DNA of 64,000 bases from Notamacropus eugenii (taxonomy: Eukaryota; Chordata; Mammalia; Diprotodontia; Macropodidae). Below are positions 1-11,334 of the stretch, in pieces. The notes beneath the pieces are model-generated. The model did no database searches and was not told where the DNA came from. It saw only the letters and a program-made list of their open reading frames with translations. The stretch is from the NCBI RefSeq assembly GCF_028372415.1, contig NC_092879.1:98125055-98189054 (forward strand). Direction: 5' to 3'. Each line of letters begins with the position of its first letter. The first letter of the stretch is position 1. The position numbers and the translations under genes are program-made.

Positions 1-24
1 CAAGGTGGGAAAGTAGATATAGGA

Positions 25-195
25 CTGGACTTCAACTAAGGAAGACCTGAGTTCAAATCCAGACTTAGACATTTCCTAGCTGTTTGACCCTGAACAAGTC
101 AGTGAACCATTCTGTGCCGTAGTTTCCCTAACTGTACTTCCCTGGGTTGTTGTGAAGATTAAATGAGAGGATATTTGTAAAGAGCTAGCAATTAT
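25..195 (+). repeat. MIR-core SINE
   Basis: Has the MIR-core order: a 'gagttcaaatcc' box, 'ctagctgtttgaccctg', 'aagtcagtgaacc', then a 'gttgttgtgaagattaaatgag' style 3' part. The box B-like segment and 'tgaccctgggcaagtca' motif are typical of mammalian tRNA-derived MIR-type SINEs. Diverged and old. Confidence 0.75.
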
Positions 196-284
196 TGTCT
201 AAGCATGTCGACTGAGATGTTTTGAGGAGGAAAGTGAATTATTATAAGCCATACTGTCCTACTGCTATTCTAACCAAGGACCTC

Positions 285-550
285 CATAGGATTTGGAGGT
301 GAAAGGGGCCTTAAAAATCATCTAGTTGTACCCTCTTCATTTCAGGGGAGGAAATAGGCCCAGGAAAGGGTCTTTGTGTCACAGACTTAAAGACAATCTA
401 ATTCAATCTTCTAATTCTACAGACAGGGAAAGTGAGCCCCAGAACGGGGAAGGGATTTGGGTCACAGAATATCAAAAGTGGAAAGGGACTTAAAAAAAAA
501 TTCAGTCCAAAGTTCCTCATTTTTCAGAGGGTAAAAACATCCCTGAAAAG
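285..550 (+). repeat. Three degenerate copies of an 85-90 bp unit
   Basis: Three successive segments (about 285-378, 379-470, 471-550) each run from a 'ctta..atc...' start through 'ttc.catttt.cag.gggg' to 'cc..aa.gggtc'. A fourth similar stretch lies at about 2337-2430. Looks like a SINE-type interspersed unit that exists here as a head-to-tail triplet. Family not identified. Confidence 0.45.
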
Positions 551-739
551 GGTCATGTCATTCAGATCAGAAAAAATTCAACGTAGATTTTTGATTATTA
601 CCCCAACTGACATTTTGTTTCCCTCCAATGATTAAACTTTTAAAGCCATTTATGGTAGAAAACCTAGGTTCCCCAAAGTCCAAGTATATACATCCAGGCC
701 TGCCCAGTCCCCCAGATCTCCCCCCACCCTCCCACACAC

Positions 740-823
740 CTGAGTAGCCACTTCGAACTCGGCTGAAGCTGAAGTAGGAGCTGTAGCCCTCCACAATGGC
801 CAAGGGCTCTTCCAGGAGGTCCC
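740..823 (-). CDS. APEX2: APEX2 coding exon 2
   Basis: 84 bases between a 'tctgtcccccag' acceptor and a GTGTGT donor, phase 1 at both ends. Encodes the block around EPLAIVEGYSSYFSFSR, which is strongly conserved in vertebrate APEX2. The in-frame Met seen further inside the exon is not the start. Confidence 0.92.
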
Positions 824-1487
824 CTGGGGGACAGAGAAGGAAAGTCCAGGTTGGAGGAGATCGGCTCCTGTGGGCAGGGCTCCCTGCAGGGGGGCCAGAG
901 GACCTAAGCCCCTAAAGCCAACCCAGAGGCAGCCCTGAAAACATCTGAAGGAGTTGGGGGCACCTTGTGGAATAGGGTCAGCACCGGGGGGCTGGGGAAG
1001 AGAAGGAAGGAGTTCTCTGGGGGGAGAGAGAGTCCTGGGAGGGCCAGCCTAGAGGGGGTGTCAGTGCGCTTCTAGAAGAGGGGGGAGTAGGGGGATCCTC
1101 TATGGGGAGGGAGGAAGTGGCGGGGGGGGGGGGGGGGGGGCGCAGTGTGTGTGGAGGAGGGTGTCCTCTAGAGGGCAAGCTGGTCCTGGGGGGAAGGCGA
1201 TTTTGGAGCAGAAGGTGCCCTTTGGGGGCAGGGAAGGGATGGAAGGGAGGGGTCCTGTCCTGGGGGGCGGGCCTCCTGGGGCGGAGCTGGGCTTTCCACG
1301 GGAGGGGGTGGGAGCGGGGGTCAGGGTTGGGAGGGGGGCTCGGGGCGGAGGGGGGCACGCCTCGATGCTCACGAGTGACTCGGGTCTCCTGCAGGCAGAT
1401 CACATCGGCCCCCAGGGAGTCGAGCAGGCGCTTCAGGGCCTCAGGCGATCGCCGGATCCCATTAATGTTCCAGCTCACCAGCCGCAT
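740..1487 (-). CDS. APEX2: APEX2, AP endonuclease 2 (5' end, first two coding exons)
   Basis: Encodes the start of AP endonuclease 2, an exonuclease III-family enzyme that acts at abasic sites and on 3'-blocked ends in nuclear and mitochondrial base-excision repair, working with PCNA. Exon 1 (1487 down to 1373) gives 38 residues beginning MRLVSWNINGIRR, the conserved N-terminal strand with the active-site Asn, and ends with the LQETRVT motif holding the metal-binding Glu. Exon 2 (823 down to 740) reads RDLLEEPLAIVEGYSSYFSF and on to SGYSG, matching vertebrate APEX2. The intron has a GTGAGC donor and a CAG acceptor, phase 1, and joining restores an Arg codon. A GTGTGT donor follows exon 2. Later exons are off the left end. 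APEX1 is excluded because its N terminus and this exon pattern differ. Confidence 0.93.
960..1370. repeat. G-rich degenerate repeat in APEX2 intron 1
   Basis: Most of intron 1 is a run of loosely repeated 'ggtcct..gggggg' units, including an uninterrupted run of 19 G at 1122-1140. It is purine-rich on the plus strand and so C-rich in the APEX2 transcript. Stop-poor composition creates spurious long frames on both strands. Likely forms G-quadruplexes. Confidence 0.6.
1373..1487 (-). CDS. APEX2: APEX2 coding exon 1
   Basis: Contains 38 codons plus one base. The ATG at 1487-1485 heads the family N terminus and sits at the edge of the GC-rich promoter. Reading beyond the GTGAGC donor at 1372 gives only proline-rich, low-complexity translation from the G-rich intron. 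The longer open frame there is therefore not coding. Confidence 0.93.
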
Positions 1488-1865
1488 GTCGGCCGGCGCG
1501 CCTAGCGGGGCGGGCCGGGGCGGGCTCTGCCCTTCGGGGAGGGGAGCTCCGCTGGCTGCCGGGAGGGCGCAGGCGCAGGCGCAGGCGCAGGCGCGCTCTG
1601 AGGCGGACCTCCTTTGGCGGGAGGGCGAGGGGCGGAGCAGGGGCGGGGAGGAGCAGGGGCGGGGCGGGGCGGGCTCTACCCTTCGGGGAGGGGAGCTCCG
1701 CTGGCTGCCGGGAGGGCGCAGGCGCAGGCGCAGGCGCGCTCTGAGGCGGGCCTCCTTTGGCGGGAGGGCGAGGGGCGGAGCAGGGGAGGGGCGGGGCGGA
1801 TAGGGGCGGGGTGGAGGCGGGGCGGAGGCGGGGCGGGGCGGAGGCGGGGCGGGGCGGGGCAGATC
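1488..1865 (-). promoter_or_regulatory. APEX2 CpG-island promoter with tandem duplication
   Basis: Very GC- and CpG-rich DNA directly upstream of the APEX2 ATG. Two near-identical modules, about 1517-1666 and 1667-1806, each contain a GGGGCGGGC box, a 'gagctccgctggctgccggg' segment, a (GCAGGC)n array (1567-1596 and 1717-1740) and 'ctcctttggcgggagg'. The arrays resemble NRF1-type GCGCAGGCGC sites, and the many GGGGCGGGG boxes (densest at 1800-1862) resemble Sp/KLF sites. No TATA box. Factor binding is inferred from motifs only. Confidence 0.75.
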
Positions 1866-2539
1866 GGATCGGCTGCCCTCCTCGGTTTACCCTCTTTCTC
1901 CTAGAGCTCGGATCCCTGGTCTGCAACCTCGGAGCCCAGTGACCCCAACATCTTCTTTTATCATTGGTGAAAACTGAGGCTCAGAACGCGGAAGGAACTT
2001 CCCTATAATATTAGTTGCCAGTGTTATGGCTCTCTCAAGTTTACCAAGCACTTTATGCGCATGCTCTCATTTGAGGTGTGCCTTGAGGGTCTGTTCCCCT
2101 CCCTGGGCCTCTGAGTGTCCTCCTCCGTTAATGAGGAGCTTGGCCCCCTGGCCTCAGAGTCCCCTTGCAGCTCTAGGTGCTGTAACTCCTCTGGAGCTGT
2201 CCTGACGTCTGCCCAGAGGCCTGCACCTTTCCCAGTCACCTGCTGCCTTCACCTCCCCACGTGGGCGTTTCCCAGCATCCTGCTGGGTGCCTTTATGTCC
2301 AGTGAATGAAGCCGAAAGGTTTGTTGAATGTTGCACCTGGAAGTATCTTAGAGATCACGCAGCTAGTCCAAGCCTGTATTTTACAGTGGGGAAAGTGAGG
2401 CCTGGGGAGAGGCAGGGACCTGCTCAAGGAACTGCATTTCTTGTCTCATACATTCGTTCCTCAGCTGTCTCATTGAATAACATCTGTCAGGATTCAGCTG
2501 CACATCTAAACTACTTGGCTCCCATCTACTAGGTGAGCA

Positions 2540-2765
2540 CATGCAGAGTGCTGGATTTGGGAGTCAGGAAGACTTGAGTTCAAATCCAACCTCAGACACC
2601 TAGTAGCTGTGTGATACTGTATAAGTCCAGGGTCTCATAGCTTCAGTTTCCTCACCTGTAAAATGGGGATAATATAGTACCTAACTCCTAGGGTTGCTGT
2701 AAGGATTAAATCGATGTAAAGCACTTTGCAAACTTCAAATTAGCTATTGTTATTACAAGTGCCTT
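2540..2765 (+). repeat. MIR-core SINE
   Basis: Runs from 'gtgctggatttgggagtcaggaagac' through 'ttgagttcaaatcc', 'tagctgtgtgata', 'cctcacctgtaaaatgggga' to 'gttgctgtaaggattaaat' and 'gtaaagcactttgcaaac', the full MIR layout. Confidence 0.85.
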
Positions 2766-3056
2766 CCTTCACCAAAGCACCTTGTGTTTACTCTGTACAT
2801 AATCATATATGGTATCTCCCTCCTTAAGAAAGGCTGTGACATTTTAGTCAGCATTTCAAGTACCTAGCATACGGCTTGGCACATAGTGGGTATCTAAGAA
2901 ATGCTTCCTGATTGCCTGCAAATAAGTCTAGTTCTTGATTTCATCTGTACTTTTTACATGACAAATCATGCCACTCCGAAGCCCTGGAATATGCAAACAA
3001 ATGAGCTGCCTCAATGACTTTTTCTGCATTGTGTTACATACTTTTTGTGTTTCGTA

Positions 3057-3325
3057 GGGGCAGCTGGGTGGCACTGCAAGGGACAAAGCCCTGGGCCTGG
3101 AGTCAGAAAGATTCATCTTCTTTTTATTTAGATCTGGCCTTGGACTCTTACTAGCTGTGTGACCCTGAGCAAGTCACTTAGCCCTATTTGCCTCGGTTCC
3201 TCATCTGTAAAATGGGGGCACACTGGAGAAGGAAATAGTAAAGCACTCCAATATCTTTGCCAAGAAAAACCCAAATGGGGTCACAAAGAGTTGGACATGA
3301 CTCAACAGCAAAGTAATTCATTATG
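3057..3325 (+). repeat. Marsupial tRNA-derived SINE, near full length
   Basis: Starts 'ggggcagctgggtggcac', has 'tagctgtgtgaccctgagc' and 'cctcatctgtaaaatgggg', and carries the extended 3' part ending 'ggtcacaaagagttggacat' and 'gactcaacagcaaag'. This is the long marsupial Mar1-like form. The same unit recurs at 4052, 40640 and, inverted, 55975. Confidence 0.85.
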
Positions 3326-3399
3326 ACGATGGTTTTCCTAATGTTGAACCCTAGGTATCTCACTTAGTCATAATCAATTTTTAAAAATATTTTTCTGTG

Positions 3400-3830
3400 T
3401 TCTCTTTCCTATTTAAAACTTTTATATTCACCCTCCCTCAATACATTTAGTGTCTGGCACCCAGTCTTCCTCTTTCATCTAATGACTCTGGCCTCCTGGA
3501 CATTCCATGAAGAGGCCCCTCCATCCCTCAGCTCCAGGCACTTTCTCTGGCTGTCTCCCACGTCTAGAAGGCACTTCCTCCTCATCTCCTACTGACTTTC
3601 CCCTGCTCCGGGAAGCCTTCTGTACCCCTTTCATTCCAGTGCCTTGCCTCTGAGATTTCTTATTTATCCTGCCTACACTTGGTTTATACAGAGTTGTTGG
3701 CATGTTGTCTCCCCCACTAGATAGGGAACTCCTTGAGGGCAAGGACTGTCTTTTGCCTTTCTTTGTATCCCCAGTGCTAAGTACAGTGCCTAGCATATGG
3801 TAGGTGTATAATAAATACATATAGACTGAC
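3400..3830 (+). repeat. L2 LINE 3' end
   Basis: Contains the typical L2 3' order: 'ctctggcctcctgg', 'ctctggctgtctccc', then 'tagggaactccttgaggg', 'caaggactgtc', 'cagtgcctagcatatggtagg' and 'ataaata'. No coding potential remains. Confidence 0.7.
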
Positions 3831-4051
3831 CGATGGAAAATTTGACAAGCACTTTGGGTAAAGATCTCATTTATTTAACCTGGGCCCCACCTGAATGTCT
3901 AAGACTGACGGCACAAGGTAACATTTATCCTTGGGGATACCTATTAAATTGTTCCAGGTTGAAGGAAGGGTAGTACAAGATAAAAAACAAAAAGGTATTG
4001 TGTGTTTTTTAAAGAAAGAAGAGTTGCTAATTTGGATGCTAATAAGAAAGT

Positions 4052-5012
4052 ATTAGGGGCAGCTACATGGTACAATGGATTGAGCTCCAGCTCTGGAGTT
4101 AGAAAGACTTGAGTTCAAATTTGGCTTCACACACTTCCTAGCTATGTGACCCTGGGCAAGTCACTTTGATGAGGGCTGGAAGGTAGGGTATGAGACCCCC
4201 GAAAAGATCAGAGTACCAGGGGCAGGTTGCCTGGGATGAATTCGTGGACTCAAGCATTATTGAGGTTGAAGTAAAGATTTATTACACTGTTCAGAGGGCA
4301 AGAGTTCTTAGGGAATCTGCAACCTTAGAGGGGTACAGGTAATGTTTATATTGGATATTCAATAGTAAAATATGTGCCAAACATGCTAACTAGGTAACTC
4401 AGGGCGGGATTATGGCGTGGTTAGTTCTTAAAGGAACATGCACTTCTAGTATCTACTTACTGCACAGCTACTTTACCCAGAGTTCATCAGCAAATAGCCC
4501 AAGGTGGGAGGTGGGGGAGAGCAGCTACATGGAGGTGTTGTTTTAGACCTGAAAAGTCACTAAGTCAACTAAAGGTCAGGACTGACTACAGAACACCAGG
4601 TTTCTCTCATCAACATCTTGTTAGACAAGATACATGAAAGGGAGTATACATATGTCTAAGTCTAGGATACCTATGATTGGTCAGTAAGTGGTAAATGTTT
4701 TTATGACCCAGGACACAGTTGGTTCAAACTAATAAGTTCTATACATGCATCTGGCTACCATAGCAGGAAGGGAAATAAAGGTTGTGTCCCTGGGCTGGGG
4801 ACAAACTGCCTGGGATGGTTTTGAGGCTAGAGAGAAATGTGATTTTAAATTGGGACCCAAGCTCCCCATCAACTTCACCCTGTTTGCCTCAGTTACTCAT
4901 TTGTACAATGCATGGGAGAAGGAAATGGCAAACTACTCTTGTATTTCTGCCAAGAAAACCCCAAATGGCATCATGGAGAGTCAGACCCCACTAAAAACAA
5001 GTGAGTATCAAA
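4052..5012 (+). repeat. Marsupial SINE split by an LTR
   Basis: The 5' part (4052-4166) runs 'ggggcagctacatgg' to 'gggcaagtcactt'. The SINE resumes at 4872 with 'acttcaccctgtttgcctcag' and continues through the 'gccaagaaaaccccaaatggc' tail to about 5012. The intervening 705 bp is an LTR. Confidence 0.8.
4167..4871 (-). mobile_element. Solo LTR inserted in a SINE, 4-bp TSD
   Basis: Begins TGATGAGG and ends CCCCATCA, i.e. TG...CA with short inverted ends, flanked by ACTT on both sides (4163-4166 and 4872-4875) and cutting a SINE exactly at that point. On the minus strand an AATAAA-like signal lies about 110 bp from the element's 3' end, as expected for R/U5. No internal retroviral genes remain, so it is a recombined solo LTR. 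Family not determined. Confidence 0.8.
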
Positions 5013-6160
5013 GGAAAGCATTAAAAGACAGTATGAGCTAATGCAGGGCTTGGGAAAGCCACATGTATCCTTCTAGGTCCTCAGGTGCGGCCTTTTGATT
5101 GAGACCAAAATTTACAGAACAAATCTTTTAGGAAGGGGATTTGTTCTGTGGCTGCACCTGAGGAGCTAGAGGGACACATGGGGTGGCTGGGTCCCCACCC
5201 TTGGCGTACTGGATGGCCCTGGAGTCCCCCAAAGCGCTTCCTAGGACTTCTTTTTCTCTGTGATGATTGCTTGCCCTGGTCTCTCTCCTCTAGTTCCGCA
5301 GCACAGATTGTCCTCTTAGTGTCTAAGGCCCCCCCAGACTCCCAAGTTACCCCTGTTGGCAACCTCACAGTCAAGCTCCATGGGGCCATTTCTCCATCCA
5401 CATGTCTTAGAGGTGGCCCCTTCTCTCCACCCCCATGGCCCCACCCTAATTTAGGCCTTTAGCACTCTAGCCCAAACTATCCGAACTGGTCCTCTCTCCC
5501 CTATAACCCCCATCTTCTCATAGCCCACCCATCAGGGCCTACACCTGTCCACACACACCTGTCCCTCTCCTGAAGCCTGGGGGTGGGGGTGGGGGTGGGG
5601 GCTGCAGGTGGGCTCCAGCACATGCATGCCCTGTGGAGCCTGAGGACACCCCCCACCCCGACCCCAGCCAAAGGGCACAGTCACAGTCTTCGACCAACTA
5701 CCATGGCCCTTTGCTCCTCACCCTGTTCCCAGGAAGCCCTGGCGCCAGTCCTTGTTGGGGACCCTCCTCCCCTAAGGCAACATGTTGGGGGAGCTCCTGC
5801 TCAGCTGTGCCTACATTTGGGCAGGTTGGGGTGGGGGAGGGGAAGGGAGGCACCCCCCCCACCCACCCCACGTCCACTTATGCTGTGTTAGTCTTGTTTT
5901 GGGGGACGCCCCATGGAATGTGACCATTTAGGGATGGCTCAGCCAGGCTTCCTTCCTGGAACGGCCCGCAGCTTTTGGCTTAGAAATGGAACCTGGGAGA
6001 GTAAATCCCAGCAGCCTAACCTTGGGAAAGAATTTCCCTGCGTTTTTCTCGGGAAAAGTATTTCTCCTCCTCTTGGTTAATGCGTGAGTTGGGAGGACAC
6101 GTTCTTGGTCTTTCTGGCACACTGGTAAACTCCATAAGCTTGGTCAGAGCCCTAACCAGG
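5013..6160. other. No gene recognised
   Basis: Moderately GC-rich stretch with open frames on both strands but no splice-flanked conserved peptide that I recognise. A (GGGGGT)n-like run lies at 5579-5603. The proline-rich translations look compositional. Confidence 0.4.
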
Positions 6161-6169
6161 GTTCTGACT

Positions 6170-8267
6170 TACTTTGCTGAGCTCTGCACCTGCGCTTATG
6201 CAGAAGAAAACTTAGGTTTTAACCTCTGGTTCTGAGGCTCAAGTTCTTGAGCTTGCTAGGGTTGGCATGGTTCGGGTTTCACTCCTTTGGCTGTGCTCCT
6301 GGTCCTGGATAGGAATTCTTGGCAGCTTGATTTCTGGTTTGACCACTGGGTCTAGTTCAGTGGCCCTGGTCTGCTCAAAACACTGCAGAGATCCCTTTTT
6401 TGGTGTGATTTTGCTGCTTATCTTGGAATTTAAGAGTACACATCTGGCATAGACCTCAATGTCATATGGCAGATAGGTCAGAAATAACCTGGGGATCCCA
6501 TTCTTACTGCTTAATTATCTGTTTCATAGTGTTGCAGCTACCAACAACAAAGCTTTTCTTTGGTGTGACATAAAAAATTTTATTTTGAAGGGTTCAGTGA
6601 ACTATGATGTGGCAAAAATTTGGTTCCAAAATAATTTAGCTCTTGGATCCTCCAGATTTTTGGTCCAGTTATTCCTGATTAAAAACCCAATATTTCAAAA
6701 TATGGGATCTGGTCAGCCCATTTCTTCTAAAGACACTGATTTGGTCTGTGTCCTAGCTAATTGGAAAAAAAATTCTTCCAAGGAGCCCAAGATGTTTAAG
6801 ACCCAGTTTCAAACCTTTGTGAAAACATTTGGCCAGGATAACTTCTGGGACCAAATATCTTTGACCCTGGGAAGGACATTTTAAATTGAAAAGCTAGCAG
6901 AAGTTCAAGCTCATTGATGAAGCTTCATATCTGAATGAACTCTATGTAATGTCTTTAATTACTGCAATTCTGATAGTAAACTCCCCTTGCCAAAAACCAG
7001 ACACTCCTAGTGACCATTTGATTGGATTTTCGGTGAGAAATAAGGTATTAAAATGAGCAAGAGAAACTACCAAGTGTTCCAAAAGACAGTCTGAACTGAG
7101 GCTTCTTGATTTGGGCCAGGTTGTGATTGAAGACATAAAGACAGACCAGAAAAAAAAGGAAATCTTTTTCTTGGTTTGGAGAAATTTATGGAATTGGAAA
7201 TGAATTAGAAAATCAATTTGTAACTGAAATATTTGCTAATTATGGTTTGAATGTTTTTCTAGTCATTGAAATGTCCTAGAAGATTTTTTGTAAGGCTTGC
7301 AGCCCCCAGGACAAAGTTACATGCAAACACCACTTAAAGACTCCTTTTTAAAGAACACTCTTCTGTCCCTGAGACTGATACATTCATTGTTTTAGTGTAA
7401 GGAAGGATGATTTATTTCACTGTGTGAAAACGTTAAGAAAGATTTAACGTACAGAAAAGTGGTGGGGAGGGGGGGTTGCAATCTACAGTTTATAAACCTA
7501 CCTGGTGCTTGAGAACCACCTTGTAAAGAAGGAGTCTGGTTTCCATCAAGACAGAATTTGAATATTGCAAAATTTAATTTTAGGAGAAGGTTTTACTTTA
7601 CTACAATATTTTCTTCTGCAAATGATTTGACAGAACTTAATTGTTTGGGCAAATTAGAAACAAAGTCAGCTGAAATAGGAATAACCTATATTCTCAAGAG
7701 CCACTGTTCTTCCCCCTCCCCCCCCAAAAAAGTGAATTTTTTGCAATGAATTAGTATTGTAGAAGAGAATTTGTATTAACTTTACGAAAGATGGATTCAG
7801 TGGAGTGTGAGACTGGGTTATGATTGGGAAACAGATGAGAGGACTAAGAAAGTAGCGAAGATGAGTGAAGGGTCAGATCAGACTGTAAAAGGAGAGATGC
7901 AGTTTGAAAGTTTGTGGGACTTTCATCAGTCTCTCAGGAAAAGCAAGCAACAGGAAGTTGGAGCAAACTGAGATTCAAGGAGAACGTGTGGAAAGCCAAG
8001 GAAAGTTGGAATCTGTTTACTGACACGGTAGGAATGAGAGGCACGTTGAGAGTTGGGATTTATGGAAAGAGGCTTTTGAGGAGACTTTTGATCTCCTTGA
8101 TCCAAAGATGAGGAACTTGTTTTCCATGCCTGCAAATTGGCCAACGCTCCTTGGAGCCTTTGTTAGAATCGGTTTTGAAATTTCTCATGAGCTCTGAGTT
8201 TTATTTCATTAATCTGTTTATTCTTTTTAGGATGGAAAAAATACCTGCAATTTTGGAGAGAAATTTA
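6170..8267 (+). mobile_element. ERV fragment, copy A (leader and gag-side internal region)
   Basis: Matches, with moderate divergence, three other segments of the window: 15.0-15.5 kb, 17.4-17.8 kb (inverted) and 19.3-22.1 kb (split by two L1s). Shared landmarks are a 'ggtcagaaat.acc' leader motif, 'aacaacaa.gct', a 'tttggt..agttattcctg' block, 'gctaattg.aaaa', and later 'ttcattgttttagt'. Broken by many stops. The right end is cut by the L1 at 8268. Assignment to a retrovirus-like family rests on the LTR/primer-binding site seen in the 15-kb copy. Confidence 0.6.
6585..6884 (+). pseudogene. Gag-like remnant of the ERV
   Basis: A 99-codon open stretch. An internal Met at about 6702 is followed by Gly and a Ser/Thr-containing segment, as in a myristoylated retroviral matrix start, and the following region has matrix-like Trp/Lys/Phe spacing. 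The homologous inverted copy near 17.5 kb is further degraded. It stops after about 60 residues of the putative matrix. Probably non-functional. Confidence 0.4.
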
Positions 8268-8999
8268 ATTTTTTTCATTTTATTTATTTTTTTACATTTT
8301 GAGTTGAGTTGTCTCCCTCCCTTCTTTCCAACCTTGGATTAGAGAAAGCGAACATTGTGTGTGCGCACGCACGCACACACGCACAAACTACATCCTTCCA
8401 TAGACCAGTTCCTTCCCTGGAGGTGGATGGCATTTTCTACTGTAAGTCCTCTGTAATTGATTTGAATGTCACTCAGAATAACTTAGTTCACAGTCATTTC
8501 TCAAACACTATTGCTCCTTCTGTATACAATGTTCTCTTGATTCTGCGCATTTCACTCTGCATTATTTCATGCAAACCTTTCCATGTTTTTTCTAAAATCA
8601 ACCCTCATCTTTCTCACGGTATAGTAGTATTCCATCCCAATCGTACACAACAACTCATTCAGCCATTGCCCCCAATTGACAGACATTCCCTCAATTTCCA
8701 GTTCTTTGTCACAAAGAGAGCTGCTATAAGGATTTTAGAACATGTGGATTCTTTTCTTTTTTCCCTGATCACTTTGAGAAACAGACCTAATAGCCTGTTT
8801 AGGCTAGATCAAAGGATATACACGATTTTATAACTTTAAGCACAATTCCAGATTGTTCTCCAAAATGGATGGATCAGTTCACAGTTCTACCAGCGTATTA
8901 GCATCACAATTTTTCCATATCCCCTCCAACTTTTGCCACTTTCACTTCAACCATTTTAGCCAGTCTGATAGGTAGGAGAAGGTACATCAAAGTTGTTTT

Positions 9000-10930
9000 A
9001 ATTTACGATTTAGGGAATTTTTTAATATGGCTAAATATAGTTTTCATTTCTTCATTGAAAAATTGCCTATTCATATCTTTTAGCCATTCATCAATTGAGG
9101 AATGACTCATATTCTTAAAATTTGACTCAGTTCTCTATATGTTTGAGATACAAGGCCTTTATCTGAGAACTTCTCTACAAAATTTTTTCCCAATTTTTCT
9201 GCTTTCCTTATAATCTTAGATACATTGGTTTTATTTGCAACAAAAACTTTTAAATTTAATATAATAAAAATTATGCATTTTATGCTTTACAATACTCTCT
9301 AATTCTTGTTTATTCATAATTTTTTCTCCTACCCAAAAATCTGATAGTTAATATGCTCCATGTTCTAATTTACTTATGATATCTCCATTTATGTTTCAGT
9401 CATGTTTTCATTTGACCTTATCCTGGTAAATGGTGTAAAATATTGGTCTTTACATAGTTATGGCCAGACTGTTTTCTAGTTTTCCCAACAATTTTTACCA
9501 AATTGTGAGTTCTTATCCCCAAAACTTAGATCTTTACATTTATCAAACACAAAGTTACTATAATCATTTACTACTGTGCATTGTGTATCTACTCTACTCC
9601 ACTAATCCACTGTTCTGCTTCTTACTCAATACCAGATAGCTTTGATAATTACCTCCTTATAAAACAATTTAAGTTGTGGTACTGCTAAAATTCCTTCCTT
9701 TACATTTTTTCATTAATGCTTCTAATATTTTTGACCTTTTGTTCTTCCAAATGAATTTTGTTATTATTTTTTCTAGTTCAATAACATAACTTTTTGGTAG
9801 TTTAATTAGGATGGCACTGAATAAGTAGATTAGTTTAGGTAGAGTAGTCATTTTTATTATATTGGCTCAACCCACTTATGGACAATGAATGTTTCTCCAA
9901 TTATTTAAATCTGACTTTATTTGCATAAAGAGTGCTCTTTTTATATTTCTATTCATATAGTTCTTGAGTTTGTCTTGGTAGGTATACTCCAGAGTATTTT
10001 ACATTGTCTACAGTGATTTTAAATAAACTATCTCTTCCTGCAGGACTTTGTTGGTGATATATAAAAAAGCTGATGGTTTATTTTCCATTTATTTTCTATT
10101 CTGCTACTTTGATAAAATTGTTAGTGGTTTCAACTCGTTTTTTAGCTGAATATCTAGGATTTTATTAGTACACCATCATATCATCTGCAAAAAGAGAGGA
10201 TTTTTTTTTTACATCATTGCCTATTCTGATTCCTTCCATTTCTTTTTCTTCTTTTATTGTTACTGCTAGCATTTCTAGTACAATATTAAATAATCATGGT
10301 GCTAATTAATGGGCACCCTTGTTTCATTCCTGATATTATTGGGAAGGCTCCCAGCTTATCCCTTAGGAAGATGCTTTTCATTATTTCAAGGAAAAATTCA
10401 TTTATACCTTTGCATTCAAGTGTTTTTAATAGGAAGAAGTGTTTATTTTTGTCAAAAGCTTGTTCTGCAGCTATTGAGATAATCATATGATTTTCTTACT
10501 TTTGTTGTTGATATAACCAATTATGTTAATAGCTTTCCTTATATGGAACCAGTCCTGCATGCCTGGTATAAATCCCACTTGGTCACAATGTAAAATCTTT
10601 GCGATATATGCTGTAGTCTCTTAACTAGTATTTTATTTAGAATTTTTACATCAATATTCAGTAGTGAAACTGGTCTATGATTGTCTTTCTCTCTTTTTTC
10701 TCTTCCTGATTTAGGTATCAGCGTCATCTTTGTTCCATAAAAAGAGTTTGGTAGGACTCCTTCTTTGCCCATTATTCCAAATAATTTATTTTCATATTAG
10801 AATTACCTGACCTTTGAATATTTGGTAGAATTTGCTTTTAAATCCATCTGGTCCTTATGCCTTTTACTTAGGAAGCTCATTTATGGCCTGTTGAATTTCT
10901 TTTTCTAAAATAGGGTTATTTAGATATTCT
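9000..10930 (-). pseudogene. L1 ORF2 reverse transcriptase remnant
   Basis: Minus-strand frames show the RT landmarks in order: [11 protein letters not shown] with [18 protein letters not shown] (10,772-10,560), an AEQAFDKNKHFFLLKTL block and a GMKQGCPL motif (10,486-10,290), the FADD catalytic motif (10,191-10,180), and a C-terminal [16 protein letters not shown] block (9,851-9,670). The frame is lost several times by stops and indels, so the protein is dead. Confidence 0.88.
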
Positions 10931-10934
10931 ATTT

Positions 10935-11334
10935 ATTTTTTAAATTTTATTTTATTTAAAAAAATTTTTTAAATTAAATTATTTTGTTTGTTTTCAGTGT
11001 TCGACAATCACTTCCATATATCTTTGATTTTTCCCCTCCTTCCCCTCATCATCCCTTCCCTTCTTACTCCCTCCCTGAGATGTATACAATCTTATATAGG
11101 TTTTACACATACATTATTAAATACATTAAATACATGTTGCATAGAAAAATTAAAATGAATGGGAGAAACCATAAAACAAGACAAAACATAATACAAAAGA
11201 AAATGATCTGCTTCATTCTGTGATCCAATTCCATAGTTCTTTCTCTGGATGTGGAAAGCGTTTTGCCTCAAGAGTCCATTGGAAATTTTTTAAGTCTTTG
11301 CATTGCAATAAAATACTAAGTCTACCAGAAAAAA
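10935..11334 (-). mobile_element. Young 5'-truncated L1 nested in older L1
   Basis: A 400-bp L1 3' end inside L1 ORF2, bounded by the direct repeat ATATTCTATTT at 10,924-10,934 and 11,335-11,345. A T-rich end on the left marks a minus-strand insertion. The same 3' UTR subfamily ('gtgttcgacaatcacttcca') appears at 44,298. The host L1 reading frame resumes to the right. Confidence 0.85.

Noticed and set aside
978-1372. Extension of the APEX2 exon 1 frame into a 169-residue ORF
   Set aside because: A GTGAGC donor at 1372 and the exon 2 match show that everything past residue 38 is intron. The extension is Pro/Ser-rich from C-rich composition.
1102-1942. Plus-strand Gly/Arg-rich ORFs over the APEX2 promoter
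   Set aside because: They overlap GC boxes and the duplicated promoter, have Gly/Arg-only composition and no homology.
8309-8833. A 174-codon plus-strand ORF
   Set aside because: It is the antisense of an L1 3' UTR, with no homology of its own.
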